Assembly: GCA_035630615.1 (NCBI GenBank)
Contig: DASQKI010000079.1
Coordinates: forward strand, 1-64,000
Direction of reading: 5' to 3'
DNA: 64,000 bases
DNA from: DATFRX01 sp035630615
Lineage (GTDB): Bacteria > Actinomycetota > Actinomycetes > Propionibacteriales > Nocardioidaceae
The translations under genes and the position numbers were made by a program. Shown one piece after another: positions 52,138-60,648 of this stretch. Position 1 is the first letter of the stretch. The number at the start of each line of letters is the position of its first letter. Below the pieces are notes generated by a model. It did not search any database, was not told where the DNA came from, and saw nothing but the letters and a program-made list of their open reading frames with translations.

Positions 52138-53364
52138 CTAGCCCTTGCCGAGGCGGACGAGAACGTATTGAAAGTCGGTCGGCTCGTCGTCGGACTGTTC
52201 TCTCAGCAGCATCGTGTTCTGCTTGGACCAGACGGGAGCGCGCAGATCCGCATGGAGAAAGGGCGGCAGGAACGACCGGTCGGACAGCTCACGGGCATCG
52301 TCGCCGACATCATTGACGTCGGTGACGATCCGGAGCGGAAACTCCAAAAGGTCGCTGTCCTCGTCGTTCTCGTTGAACTCGGCGTAGATCAGGCCATCGC
52401 CGCTCGGTCGCCAGGCCGCCCATTGAACCTCCTCGTCCAGCTCCGTCGCGTCGCCGCCGTCGACCGACAGCGCGGCGGACGGGTCGAAGGTATAGATCGA
52501 CGGGTTCGATGGATCGAAGTCCAACCTGTAGGGCACGGCGAGCGCGTCGTCGCCGTCGGATGAGAGCGAGACGGTGTAACGCGAGCCTTCGACGATAGTC
52601 TCGACATCGCGACCGCGCAGGTTGGAGAGTGCGACGTCCTGGGTGCCGACGAACTTCCCGTCGTGGTAGGGGATCCACCGGTCATAGGCCGCCTGCTCAC
52701 CGTCCGGGGTGTACGCGACGCTCTCCGGTGGGAACTTGAGCGGAAGCGTACCCACCTGCTCGGGCTCGCCGCCGGCGGCTGGAATCTGCATGACGGCGAC
52801 CGTGTCCCACCCGTCGTCCGAGCGGAAGAAGCGGATCGTCGAGCCGTCGATCCACATCGGCAAGGTGTCCACGGCCTGGTCGTTCCTGGGCTGGTCGCGC
52901 AGGTCGACGTCAGCCGGGTCCACTCCGTCGTCGGTGAGGTCGGTCACCTCGCCCGACCCGGTCTGGAAGGTCCAGATGTCCGGCTCCTGCTCCGTCTCTC
53001 CGGCCTCGACGTCAAGATCGCCATCGTCCTCGTCCCAGAAGTCCTCGGTGTAGACCAACCGGCTGCCGTCGGAGTTCCATTGGACCGAGTTGGGGTCGAG
53101 GTCGATCGGACGGTCGGCGCAGCGCACCTTGTCGCCGTCGGCGGTGTAGACGCAGAGCTCCCTTCCGGCATACGTCGCGATCCGGCGGCCGTCCGGTGAG
53201 AGGTACGCGTCGCCCGGTGGAAGGTCCAGCGACTGAACGTCGACCACCTCGAGGTCTGGCGATGGCGCCGGAGGATCGTCGTCGTCGAAGCACCCGGTGA
53301 GAGGCAGAGCGGTCGCCGCCGTTGCCAGGGACAGCGCAAGGAGTCGAGTCGGCCCAGAACTCAT
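52138..53364 (-). CDS. Lipoprotein with TolB-like beta-propeller repeats
   Basis: A 408-residue exported protein with lipobox PLTGC after a hydrophobic segment (LLALSLATAATALPLTGCF), an acidic linker, then blade-like repeats: DAYLSPDGRRIATYAGRELC, VQWNSDGSRLVYTED, VAYTPDGEQAAYDRW, AAWRPSGDGLIYAEFNE, the WD40-like/PD40 pattern of TolB. Probably anchored on the outer face of the membrane as a binding or sensing protein. ATG 53364 preferred; GTG 53373 possible. No partner gene is evident. Confidence 0.72.
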   Translation of the reverse strand: MSSGPTRLLALSLATAATALPLTGCFDDDDPPAPSPDLEVVDVQSLDLPPGDAYLSPDGRRIATYAGRELCVYTADGDKVRCADRPIDLDPNSVQWNSDGSRLVYTEDFWDEDDGDLDVEAGETEQEPDIWTFQTGSGEVTDLTDDGVDPADVDLRDQPRNDQAVDTLPMWIDGSTIRFFRSDDGWDTVAVMQIPAAGGEPEQVGTLPLKFPPESVAYTPDGEQAAYDRWIPYHDGKFVGTQDVALSNLRGRDVETIVEGSRYTVSLSSDGDDALAVPYRLDFDPSNPSIYTFDPSAALSVDGGDATELDEEVQWAAWRPSGDGLIYAEFNENDEDSDLLEFPLRIVTDVNDVGDDARELSDRSFLPPFLHADLRAPVWSKQNTMLLREQSDDEPTDFQYVLVRLGKG

Positions 53365-53407
53365 CTGGCGCACGCTACAACGCCTGCGGTTCAGCGCTGA
53401 GCGCGAG

Positions 53408-54325
53408 CTACCTGACGAAGTCGCGTACGACCTCCGCGTACCGCTCGGGCTCCTCGAGTTGGGGGAAGTGTCCCGAGTCCTCGAAGATCTCGACCCGCCC
53501 GTGCGGTACGTCGGCGCGGAATCGGTCGACCTCCGGCCAGCTCGCCGCCGGATCGGTGCTGCCCCTGATCAGCAGGGCAGGCTGGCGTACCTCGGCCAAT
53601 AGCGGCAGCAGCGACTCGGCGAAGCCGTCGGACGCCGTTACGGTCTGGGAGTGCCGGGCGCTTCGGGCCTGCATCTCGTCGGGCAGCGACTCGCTCGGGT
53701 ACGGCGGGTCCCCATACCGGCCGGGCTCCTTGAGGTAGAGGGCGTTGCGCCGATCGCCTAGGGCGTTGACGATCTCGAACCGTTGGCGCCAGACGTCCGC
53801 GTTCGGCGTCGGGCGAGCCGCGATCATCGCCCGGGCCCTGTCGGCTGCCTCGGTCTGGCCGAGCTCCTCGAGCATCGGCACCGTGAGCTCCAGCATCGCG
53901 GGCAGGCCGTAGCTGTGGTCCCACGGCGGGCAGTCGAAGATGGCCGACGACACCGCCGACGGATGTCGGGTGGCATAGCGCAAGGCGGGCCGGGCCCCGA
54001 AGGAGTGGCCGAGAATCGTCCAGCGTTCGATGCCCAAGGCCTCGCGGAGAGCCTCGAAGTCGTCGACCAGTCCGTCCTCGGTGATGGCCTCATCGTTGGG
54101 CAGCGGGCCCGAGAAGAGCGCGCCCCGCTGGTCGACGCCGATGACCCGCAGGTCCTTGGCCAGTCGATCGCCCTGCCAGGCCATGAAGTCGAAGCAGCCC
54201 TGGCCGGGTCCGCCGTGGATGTAGAGCAGCGGCGGCGCGTCCGCGGGTCCACGCTCGTCGACTCGCAGCCGGGTGTCGCGGACCTCGACGTAGCGGCCCG
54301 GGGCATCGTGCGGGGGCGCGGTCAC
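53408..54325 (-). CDS. Proline iminopeptidase-like alpha/beta hydrolase
   Basis: A 305-residue serine peptidase-family S33 member: the diagnostic LYIHGGPGQGC, VIGVDQRGALFSGPLP, nucleophile in ILGHSFGARPAL, Asp in LLIRGSTDPAASW and His in FEDSGHFPQLEEP. It may release N-terminal proline or hydrolyse small esters. ATG 54325. Neighbouring genes offer no further hint. Confidence 0.82.
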   Translation of the reverse strand: MTAPPHDAPGRYVEVRDTRLRVDERGPADAPPLLYIHGGPGQGCFDFMAWQGDRLAKDLRVIGVDQRGALFSGPLPNDEAITEDGLVDDFEALREALGIERWTILGHSFGARPALRYATRHPSAVSSAIFDCPPWDHSYGLPAMLELTVPMLEELGQTEAADRARAMIAARPTPNADVWRQRFEIVNALGDRRNALYLKEPGRYGDPPYPSESLPDEMQARSARHSQTVTASDGFAESLLPLLAEVRQPALLIRGSTDPAASWPEVDRFRADVPHGRVEIFEDSGHFPQLEEPERYAEVVRDFVR

Positions 54326-54402
54326 GCCGTCACATTAGCCGGATCGGACCTGTCCGCATGCGCGAGAGCCTGCTCGCCTGGTGGGCCTGCGACGATGGCT
54401 CG

Positions 54403-54774
54403 ATGGCCGCCGAGGAGATCGACGTCGACGTCGCCCGCGCGATGTGGGACGTCGGAGATCTCGTCGTCGATGTGCGGACGCCAGACGAGTATGCCCACGG
54501 CCACATCGCGGGATCGGTCAACATCCCGCTCGACCGGATCGCGGTCCGTGCTGCCGAGCTGCCGCCGGGGCAGGTCGTCGCAGTGTGCTCGATGGGCAAC
54601 CGCTCTCGGCGGGGCGCCGAAGCCTTCGCACGGACCGGTCGCGACGCGTTTTCGATGCGCGGTGGTACGAAGGCGTGGGCAAGGGCGGGGTTGCCGATCG
54701 TGACCGGAGCCGAGCCTCGTGACCGCCACCGGTCGAGCGTGTTTCGCCGGCTTCGCGACCGTCTCGGTCGGTGA
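54403..54774 (+). CDS. Single-domain rhodanese-like protein
   Basis: A 123-residue rhodanese fold: VVDVRTPDEYAHGHIAGSVN, IPLDRIAVRAAELP and active-site Cys in VAVCSMGNRSRRGAEAF. It could transfer sulfane sulfur. ATG 54403 gives the normal domain length; an extension to 54358 is possible. Convergent with the SDR gene. Confidence 0.8.
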   Translation: MAAEEIDVDVARAMWDVGDLVVDVRTPDEYAHGHIAGSVNIPLDRIAVRAAELPPGQVVAVCSMGNRSRRGAEAFARTGRDAFSMRGGTKAWARAGLPIVTGAEPRDRHRSSVFRRLRDRLGR

Positions 54775-54781
54775 CGCTCGG

Positions 54782-55486
54782 TCAGCCTGACCCGTCGGGC
54801 GCCGGCTTGATCGCCAGATCGGTGACGTGAGCGTCGTTGGGTGCGCGCAGCACGCTGAGCATGACGGTGGCCAGGCTCTCGGGACTGAGGCCTCGGGTCG
54901 GGTCGTACCCGCGGTCGAACGCGGTCCGGACGCGGCGCAGCAGCGGAGTGCGGACACCGGCCGGATAGATGCTGGTGACTCGGAGCCCGTGCGGAGCCTC
55001 TTCGGCGCGAAGCGACTCGGCCAACTCGCGCGTCGCGACCTTGCTGCCGACGTACGCCGACCAGCGCGGGACACCGGTCATGCCGTAGGCCGCGTTGACG
55101 AAGATGACATGGCCATGGGCGGCGCGCAGTGGGGGAAGGAGGGCGCGGGTGAGCTCCGCGGCGGCGACCAGGTTGACCTCGAACGTTCGCCGCCACAACT
55201 CGACGTCGGAGCCTTCGACCGGCGCGACCTCGGCGATGCCGGCGCAGTGGACGAGGGCGTCGACGCGGTCCAACTCCGGGAGGGCGTCGTCGAGCGACCC
55301 AGCATCGGTGAGGTCGACCCGGGCCGTCGTGACGCGGGGATCGCTCCGCGCGACCTCGGCCAGCGCCGCGTCGTCACGGCCGAGGGCCAAGACGCCGTAT
55401 CCCTCGCCGGCGAGGCGCGACACCATCGCGGCGCCGATGCCGCCGGTCGCGCCAGAGACGACGGCGGTCGCGGATGCTCCGCTCAT
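54782..55486 (-). CDS. Short-chain dehydrogenase/reductase
   Basis: A 234-residue classical SDR with cofactor motif VVSGATGGIGAAMVSRLAGE, NAG-equivalent HCAGIAEV and catalytic YxxxK in SAYVGSKVATREL. NAD(P)-dependent oxidation or reduction of an alcohol/ketone. Its ATG overlaps the MarR stop (ATGA), so it is the second gene of the MarR operon, divergent from the luciferase-hemerythrin gene. Confidence 0.86.
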   Translation of the reverse strand: MSGASATAVVSGATGGIGAAMVSRLAGEGYGVLALGRDDAALAEVARSDPRVTTARVDLTDAGSLDDALPELDRVDALVHCAGIAEVAPVEGSDVELWRRTFEVNLVAAAELTRALLPPLRAAHGHVIFVNAAYGMTGVPRWSAYVGSKVATRELAESLRAEEAPHGLRVTSIYPAGVRTPLLRRVRTAFDRGYDPTRGLSPESLATVMLSVLRAPNDAHVTDLAIKPAPDGSG

Positions 55487-55953
55487 GACGTGTCGGCCTC
55501 GAGACCTGCGAGAACGGTCTCGCTGATGTCGGCGAGGGCTTCGAGCTGCTCGGGGCTGAGCCGATCGATCAGGTAGGCCCGGACCGCCTTGGCGTGCTCG
55601 CAGCACGCGGTGACGATCACGTCGCGGCCAGCAGCCGTGATCCGGATGACCGAGCCGCGCGAGTCTTCGTCGCAGTCCTCGCGGGTCACGAGGCCGCGGC
55701 CCTCCATCCGGCCGATCTGGTGTGAGAGCCGACTCTTCTCCCAACGCACCTCGCACCGCAGCTCGCGGGCCCGAAGGATGCCGTCGGGAGCGTCAGCCAA
55801 CACGCGCAGGACCTCGTAGTCGGCGTCGGACAGCCCGGTGTCGCGGTTGAGCTGGCGCCGGATCCGGCCCGCCAGCTCGCGCTCCATTTCGTGGTAGCTG
55901 CGCCAGGCGCGCTCTTCCCGTGCGTCGAGCGGCTGATGAGCGAGGGTCGGCAT
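55483..55953 (-). CDS. MarR-family transcriptional regulator
   Basis: A 156-residue winged-helix dimer protein: LSDADYEVLRVLADAPDGIL, RARELRCEVRWEKSRLSHQI, GRMEGRGLVTREDCDEDSRG, close to the actinobacterial MarR group with WEKSRLSHH. Two operator-like TTGA(C/T)..GTCA sites lie in its promoter region shared with the luciferase-hemerythrin gene, so it probably represses both itself with the SDR and the divergent pair. Confidence 0.87.
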   Translation of the reverse strand: MPTLAHQPLDAREERAWRSYHEMERELAGRIRRQLNRDTGLSDADYEVLRVLADAPDGILRARELRCEVRWEKSRLSHQIGRMEGRGLVTREDCDEDSRGSVIRITAAGRDVIVTACCEHAKAVRAYLIDRLSPEQLEALADISETVLAGLEADTS

Positions 55954-55972
55954 GCTGTCAGGGTAACCGGTG

Positions 55973-55990
55973 GTTGATATGTCATCCAAC
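55973..55990. promoter_or_regulatory. Putative MarR operator, half-conserved copy
   Basis: GTTGATATGTCATCCAAC: its first 12 bases match the neighbouring palindrome GTTGACGTGTCA at 10 of 12 positions. It lies 20 bp upstream of the MarR start. Confidence 0.5.
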
Positions 55991-55998
55991 TGCGCTAC

Positions 55999-56014
55999 GG
56001 TTGACGTGTCAACC
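55999..56014. promoter_or_regulatory. Putative MarR operator, perfect palindrome
   Basis: GGTTGACGTGTCAACC is a 16-bp dyad (GGTTGAC-GT-GTCAACC) in the 132-bp region between the divergent MarR and luciferase-hemerythrin genes. Confidence 0.65.
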
Positions 56015-56085
56015 TGTCTACAGCGTCGCGCAATCCGAGGGCTCGACCCTCTCCTTGCCGGACGCAACGACGAAGGACGGCGGGC

Positions 56086-57585
56086 ATGCCTGACTACGGA
56101 CACGACCTCTGGTTCGGGGCCAACCTGATCCCGGCGCACGACGGCCAGGACAGGGCGGTCGAGCTGGCCGAGCTCGCCAATCGGGTCGGGCTCGACCTCG
56201 TGACGTTCCAGGACCACCCCTATCAACCGAGGTTCTTCGACACCTGGACATTGCTGAGCTACGTCGCGGCGCGCACCGAGCGGACCCGCCTCACGGCCAA
56301 CGTGATCAATCTGCCCCTGCGCCAGCCCGCCGTGCTCGCCCGCAGCGCCGCCAGCCTCGACATCCTGAGCGGCGGCCGGATTGAGCTGGCGCTCGGCGCC
56401 GGAGCGTTTTGGGACGCGATCGAAGCGATGGGCGGCCCACGGCGGACGCCCGCCGAGGCGCTTGCCGCGCTCGACGAGGCGATCCGCGTCATCCGCGCGA
56501 TCTGGGACACGGACGCGACGGGCGGTGTACGGGTCGAAGGCGAGCACTATCGGGTCAAGGGCGCCAAGCGCGGACCGAAGCCGGCGCATGACATGGGCAT
56601 CTGGCTCGGCGCCTACAAGCCGCGCATGCTCCGCCTGACAGGTCGCGTTGCCGACGGTTGGCTGCCGTCCGAGCCCTATCTGCGACCCGGCCAGCTCACC
56701 GAGGGCAATGCGACCATCGACGCCACCGCGACCGAGGCCGGTCGGTCTCCGCGCGACATCCGCCGGCTGCTCAACCTGGGCGACCAGATCAGCGTCGACC
56801 ACCTCGTCGAGCTCGCCCTGACCGAGGGGATCAGCGGCTTTCTCCTGACGGCCGGCGACCCGTATGCGATCCAGCGCTTCGCCGACGAGATCGCGCCAGC
56901 CGTGCGCGAGACGGTCGGGGCTGAGCGAGCCGGGTCGGGGCCGGCGTCGGGGTCGGTGCCGGTGCCCGACTCGGTCCACCTCGTCGGCCTCGGGGTCGAT
57001 CCGACTCCCGACGACGGTGTCCGCCGCAGCGACACCATCGCCTGGGACGAGGAGACCCGGCCGACCCGACCCGAGTCAGACGGCGACCCGAGCTACACCG
57101 ACCGCGGTCGCGCCCAGGCGCAGCAGTTGGTCGCCGTCCACGATCACCTGCGCATCGAGCTCAGTCAGGTCCGCGACCTCATCGAGCAGGTCCGGGCCGG
57201 TGTGATCGACGGTGGCCAAGCCCGTTCGGTCATCAACGACATGACGCTGCGGCAAAACAACTGGACGCTCGGCGCCTATTGCGCGTCCTACTGCCGGTTG
57301 GTCACGCAGCATCACACGCTCGAGGACCGACTGCTGTTCCCGTCCCTTCGGTCCCGCGACGCCGAGCTCGGTCCGGTGCTTGACCGACTCGCCGACGAGC
57401 ACAAGGTCATCCATGGGGTGCTGGAAGACCTCGACCGGGCATTGGTCGCCAACCTCACCGAGCCGGACAACCTGGCCGCGTTGGGTTCGGCCGTCGACCA
57501 GTTGTCCGATGCCCTGCTGTCCCATCTCGCCTATGAGGAGCGTGAACTGTTGGAGCCGATCGCCACGCATGAGTTGATCCTGTGA
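56086..57585 (+). CDS. LLM-class flavin/F420 oxidoreductase fused to a hemerythrin-like domain
   Basis: A 499-residue two-domain protein. Residues 1-290 form a bacterial-luciferase-like barrel (GANLIPAHDGQDRAVELAEL, LDILSGGRIELALGAGAFW, GIWLGAYKPRMLRLTGRVAD). After a Pro/Gly/Asp-rich linker, residues about 345-495 are a four-helix hemerythrin HHE domain with the iron-ligand pattern VHDHLR, HHTLEDRLLFPSL, DEHKVIHGVLEDL and HLAYEERELLEP. The second domain could bind a di-iron centre and O2 or sense redox state. It overlaps the PPOX gene by GTGA and is divergent from MarR-SDR with operators between. Confidence 0.85.
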   Translation: MPDYGHDLWFGANLIPAHDGQDRAVELAELANRVGLDLVTFQDHPYQPRFFDTWTLLSYVAARTERTRLTANVINLPLRQPAVLARSAASLDILSGGRIELALGAGAFWDAIEAMGGPRRTPAEALAALDEAIRVIRAIWDTDATGGVRVEGEHYRVKGAKRGPKPAHDMGIWLGAYKPRMLRLTGRVADGWLPSEPYLRPGQLTEGNATIDATATEAGRSPRDIRRLLNLGDQISVDHLVELALTEGISGFLLTAGDPYAIQRFADEIAPAVRETVGAERAGSGPASGSVPVPDSVHLVGLGVDPTPDDGVRRSDTIAWDEETRPTRPESDGDPSYTDRGRAQAQQLVAVHDHLRIELSQVRDLIEQVRAGVIDGGQARSVINDMTLRQNNWTLGAYCASYCRLVTQHHTLEDRLLFPSLRSRDAELGPVLDRLADEHKVIHGVLEDLDRALVANLTEPDNLAALGSAVDQLSDALLSHLAYEERELLEPIATHELIL

Positions 57586-57998
57586 CCGCGTTTACCGAGT
57601 CGGAGCTCGCCTACCTTCGCGGCGAACGCACGGACGGCCCGCCCGACCTGACCTGGCGCCGTCGCCTGGCCCGGCTCGCCACCGTCGGCCCCGACGGCCT
57701 GCCCCATGTCGTGCCGGTGGGCTGGTCCCTGCGCCGAGACGCGACGGCTATCGAGATCGGCGGCACCGACCTGCTGCGGTCGAAGAAGTTTCGCGACATC
57801 CTGCAGACCGGCCGGGCCGCCCTGGTGATCGACGATGTCGTCCCGCCATGGCATCCGCGCGGCATCGAGATCCGCGGGCGGGCGCAGGCCATCCCGGGTG
57901 GGCGACCGCACATCGTGCTCCGCCCGCAGCGCATCATCAGCTGGGGCCTCGAGGAGGGGGCGAACGCCCGGATCCGGTACGCCCGCGACGTCGCCTGA
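57582..57998 (+). CDS. PPOX-class (split-barrel) flavin/F420-dependent protein
   Basis: A 138-residue split beta-barrel: LARLATVGPDGLPHVVPVGW, TDLLRSKKFRDILQTGRAAL, VIDDVVPPWHPRGIEIRGRA. This is the pyridoxamine-5'-phosphate-oxidase-like superfamily; actinobacterial members of this size usually bind F420 and reduce small molecules. It is translationally coupled to the luciferase-hemerythrin fusion, itself a possible F420 enzyme. Confidence 0.83.
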   Translation: MTAFTESELAYLRGERTDGPPDLTWRRRLARLATVGPDGLPHVVPVGWSLRRDATAIEIGGTDLLRSKKFRDILQTGRAALVIDDVVPPWHPRGIEIRGRAQAIPGGRPHIVLRPQRIISWGLEEGANARIRYARDVA

Positions 57999-58011
57999 CC
58001 GTCCGCCCCCG

Positions 58012-58068
58012 CGAGTGGCGCACCGTTGCCGCCGACACGCCGTGCGCGCGACGACCGTGCGCCACTCG
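58012..58068. repeat. 57-bp palindromic repeat between convergent genes (family C, copy 2)
   Basis: CGAGTGGCGCAC at 58012-58023 and its inverted copy at 58057-58068; the sequence continues CGTTG as in the copy at 49977-50033. It fills the gap between the PPOX gene stop and the convergent MFS gene stop. Confidence 0.85.
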
Positions 58069-58078
58069 GCGGGGTGGG

Positions 58079-59356
58079 TCAGTCGACCATCGCCGGTTCG
58101 CGCTCGTCCTGGCGTACGGTAAACCGGCGCAGCGCCCGGTTGGACGCCGCGATTACGCCGATGCCGGCCGCGCAGAGCAGGCCACCCGAGACGGTGGCCA
58201 GTGTTGCCGACGTGACGCCGGCGACGAGACCGCCTCGGAAGTTGCCCATGTGCGGCCCGCTCACGCCGACGATGTGCTCGACCGCACTCACCCGGCCGCG
58301 TTGTGAGTCTGGGGTCGCGCGCTGCACGATCGACCCACGGGTGATCACCGAGGTCGTGTCGGCCGCACCCGCGATCGCGAGGCAGCCCAGCGCGAGCCAC
58401 AGCTGCTGCGCAAGACCGAATCCGGCCAGGCCGACGCCCCAAACGCTGGCGGCAACCAGCATGACGACGGCCGGTCTGGCCGACCGGGTGGCAAGACCAG
58501 ACATCGCGCCCGCAACGATGCCGCCGAGGGCGATGGCCGAAAAGAACAGGCCGAGCGTCTCGGGATCACCGCCGAAGCGCTCGTCGTTGATTGTCGGAAA
58601 CAGCGCCAGCGGCATCGCCATGACCGTGGCCAGCAGGTCGATGAGGAAGGCGCCACGAAGCACCGGCTGGGTGCCGATGAAGCGCCAGCTCGACCAGATC
58701 GCACCGACGCTCGGCCGGGTCGGGCCGCCCTGTGCCGACCCGAGCTGTGCCGACCCGAGCTGGGGCCGGATCGAGGGCAGGCGGGTCACGCCGTACAACG
58801 CCGCCACGAAAGTCAGCGTGTCGATCAGGTAGCAGGTGCGTACTCCTCCAGCGCCCATGACGACGCCGGCCAGCGCTGGGCCGACGAGCATGCTGATCTG
58901 GAAGCTCAGGTGGTTGAGCGCGACGCCGGCGCTGACCAAGCCATCGGGCAGCAACCGTACGGGGAAGGTCCGTCGGGCCGGAGCGCCGAGGCCGCCGCAG
59001 CCGGAGTGGAACGCGACGAGGCCGAGCAGCACCGGCAACGAGTCGAGCCCGGCGTAGGCCTGCGCCGCCAGGAGACCGGAGGCGACGATCTGGCCGACCG
59101 TCGTCGCGAGCACGAGCCGGCGCCGGTCGATCGCGTCGGCGAGCGAACCGCCGATCAGCCCGAGGACGACCGTCGGGATCGCCTGCGCGATGCCGATGGC
59201 ACCGACCGCGACAGTGCTGTCAGTCATCGACCACGTCTGGTAGAGCACCGCGACCATCGTCAGCTGGCCGCCGACGATCGACAGCGTGTTGCCGAGCCAC
59301 AGCCTCCGAAACGCCGGCGTCTCGCGCAGCGGGCGAAGGTCGACGAACGCCTGCAT
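58079..59356 (-). CDS. MFS transporter (EntS/MFS_3-like exporter)
   Basis: A 425-residue membrane protein with about twelve helices. The N-terminal RETPAFRRLWLGNTLSIVGG and GLIGGSLADAIDRRRLVLAT loop are typical of MFS_3 exporters such as the enterobactin exporter group and macrolide exporters. A short Gly/Ser/Gln repeat, LGSAQLGSAQ, occurs in the central loop. It starts at the last base of the MarR gene, so the two form an operon under the MarR operator at 59861. Confidence 0.86.
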   Translation of the reverse strand: MQAFVDLRPLRETPAFRRLWLGNTLSIVGGQLTMVAVLYQTWSMTDSTVAVGAIGIAQAIPTVVLGLIGGSLADAIDRRRLVLATTVGQIVASGLLAAQAYAGLDSLPVLLGLVAFHSGCGGLGAPARRTFPVRLLPDGLVSAGVALNHLSFQISMLVGPALAGVVMGAGGVRTCYLIDTLTFVAALYGVTRLPSIRPQLGSAQLGSAQGGPTRPSVGAIWSSWRFIGTQPVLRGAFLIDLLATVMAMPLALFPTINDERFGGDPETLGLFFSAIALGGIVAGAMSGLATRSARPAVVMLVAASVWGVGLAGFGLAQQLWLALGCLAIAGAADTTSVITRGSIVQRATPDSQRGRVSAVEHIVGVSGPHMGNFRGGLVAGVTSATLATVSGGLLCAAGIGVIAASNRALRRFTVRQDEREPAMVD

Positions 59357-59850
59357 CAGGCGTCGTCCTCGGCGAGGTGGTCGACGATCCGGTCGTGGAA
59401 GGACCGGCGGGCGAGCGCCGTCTCGACATCGTCGATGACGCGGGTGAGCGGGTACGGAATCTCGCGATCAATCTCGACGAGGGCCTGCTCGGTCGCCCGC
59501 CACTCCGACTCGAGGAACGGCACCAGCTCGCGAGCTCGCTTGGTCAGCGCGATCTCGCGGGTCCGCGCGTCCGAGCCCGGCAGGCTGCGCACCAGGCCCT
59601 GTCGCCGCAACGCGCCGACGGTCTGGCTCATCGCCGAATGGGTGACGTCGAGCGTGTCGGCGAGCTGCCGGATCGTCATCGGGCCACGTCGAGCCAGTCG
59701 GATCAGCGGCATGGCGAACCGCGGCCGGATTTCAGCGAGGCCGCGCTCCTCGTAGAGGACGGCGATGTCGCGGTCCATGGCGGCGAGCAACAGGCGTACC
59801 GGACGCCAGCTGCTCTGCTCGGTCGGGTCAGGCGTCGATCGTTCAGGCAT
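59356..59850 (-). CDS. MarR-family transcriptional regulator of the MFS exporter
   Basis: A 164-residue winged-helix regulator: MPLIRLARRGPMTIRQLADT, LDVTHSAMSQTVGALRRQGL, VRSLPGSDARTREIALTKRA. It is first in an operon with the MFS exporter. A 28-bp dyad 11 bp upstream of its start is the likely autoregulatory site. The ligand is unknown; such pairs usually respond to the exported compound. Confidence 0.88.
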   Translation of the reverse strand: MPERSTPDPTEQSSWRPVRLLLAAMDRDIAVLYEERGLAEIRPRFAMPLIRLARRGPMTIRQLADTLDVTHSAMSQTVGALRRQGLVRSLPGSDARTREIALTKRARELVPFLESEWRATEQALVEIDREIPYPLTRVIDDVETALARRSFHDRIVDHLAEDDA

Positions 59851-59860
59851 AGCGGAAAGT

Positions 59861-59888
59861 GTAACAGCACTTATACAAGTACTGTTAC
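59861..59888. promoter_or_regulatory. MarR operator, 28-bp dyad
   Basis: GTAACAGCACTT (59861-59872) and AAGTACTGTTAC (59877-59888) are inverted with 11 of 12 matches and a 4-bp centre ATAC. The region is AT-rich compared with its surroundings, as expected for the promoter of the MarR-MFS operon. Confidence 0.65.
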
Positions 59889-59909
59889 GTTTGTATGCCT
59901 CAACGTGAG

Positions 59910-59964
59910 TGTTGGCGCAAAACTGCAGGTCGGAGCCGGGCGTTGGCGCAGATTTGCGCCAACA
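59910..59964. repeat. 55-bp palindromic element upstream of the MarR-MFS operon and downstream of the GNAT gene
   Basis: Outer arms TGTTGGCGCAAA (59910-59921) and TTTGCGCCAACA (59953-59964) are perfect 12-bp inverted copies; a second GTTGGCGCA (59942-59950) inside the loop repeats the left arm directly. It may end the GNAT transcript. Confidence 0.65.
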
Positions 59965-59994
59965 GTCGGCGACTGACGGGCGAGTACGGGCGGG

Positions 59995-60483
59995 TCAGAG
60001 CCGCCGGAACATGATGTGCAGCCCGACGTACCCCTCGGTCGGATGCCGAAAGCCGTCGGGGATCGTCGTCATGATCTCGAAGCCAAGCGAGCGCCACAGC
60101 CCGACGGCACGGCCGTTGGCCTCGACGACCGCGTTGAACTGCATGCCCCGATAGCCGTCGGACCGGGCCAACTTGAGCACCCGTTCGCCGAGTGCCCGAC
60201 CGACCCCGCGTCCGCTTCGGTTCGGATCGACCATGAAACTCGCGGTCGCGATGTGCGACGCCGGCCCCTCGTGGTTGGGGCCGGTCACCGCCGCGCCTAG
60301 CACCGTCCCGTCGGCGTCGACGGCGACCAACGTGTGCGCCGGCGGCGGGGCGTACCAGCGCTCCCTCGCCGCTATCTCGTCAAGGTCGCGGTCCCATGAG
60401 AACGTCTCGCCGGCCACCACGATCTCGCGCATGAACGCCCAGATCGCCGGCCAGTCCTCAGCCGTCGCGGTCCTGATCTGCAT
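59995..60483 (-). CDS. GNAT-family N-acetyltransferase
   Basis: A 162-residue acetyltransferase with N-terminal IRTATAEDWPAIWAFMREIV, motif A FMVDPNRSGRGVGRALGERV (acetyl-CoA pyrophosphate loop SGRGVG) and motif B NAVVEANGRAVGLWRSLGFE. The form, with RERWYAPPPAHTLVAVD, is close to phosphinothricin/amino-acid acetyltransferase-like proteins. ATG 60483. Divergent from the RibD-like gene. Confidence 0.87.
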   Translation of the reverse strand: MQIRTATAEDWPAIWAFMREIVVAGETFSWDRDLDEIAARERWYAPPPAHTLVAVDADGTVLGAAVTGPNHEGPASHIATASFMVDPNRSGRGVGRALGERVLKLARSDGYRGMQFNAVVEANGRAVGLWRSLGFEIMTTIPDGFRHPTEGYVGLHIMFRRL

Positions 60484-60496
60484 GAGTGGGCCTCCG

Positions 60497-60546
60497 AGTG
60501 GCGTCGGGGAAGTTTCCGGACGATTATCCGGCTGTCGAGCGCCACT
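60497..60546. repeat. Possible degenerate 50-bp palindromic element
   Basis: AGTGGCG (60497-60503) and CGCCACT (60540-60546), exactly 50 bp end to end, with an inner CCGG...CCGG. CCGAGTGGCG also begins the family C repeats, so it may be a decayed relative. It lies in the 165-bp divergent gap before the RibD-like gene. Confidence 0.4.
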
Positions 60547-60648
60547 GCGCTCGCCAGGCTTCCGATCGCACGACGTCCGTGAACCGATGAGTTTTGGTCC
60601 TGGGCCGGGTCCATCTCTTCGACGGCGCGTGCAACGAAAGGAGAGCGG

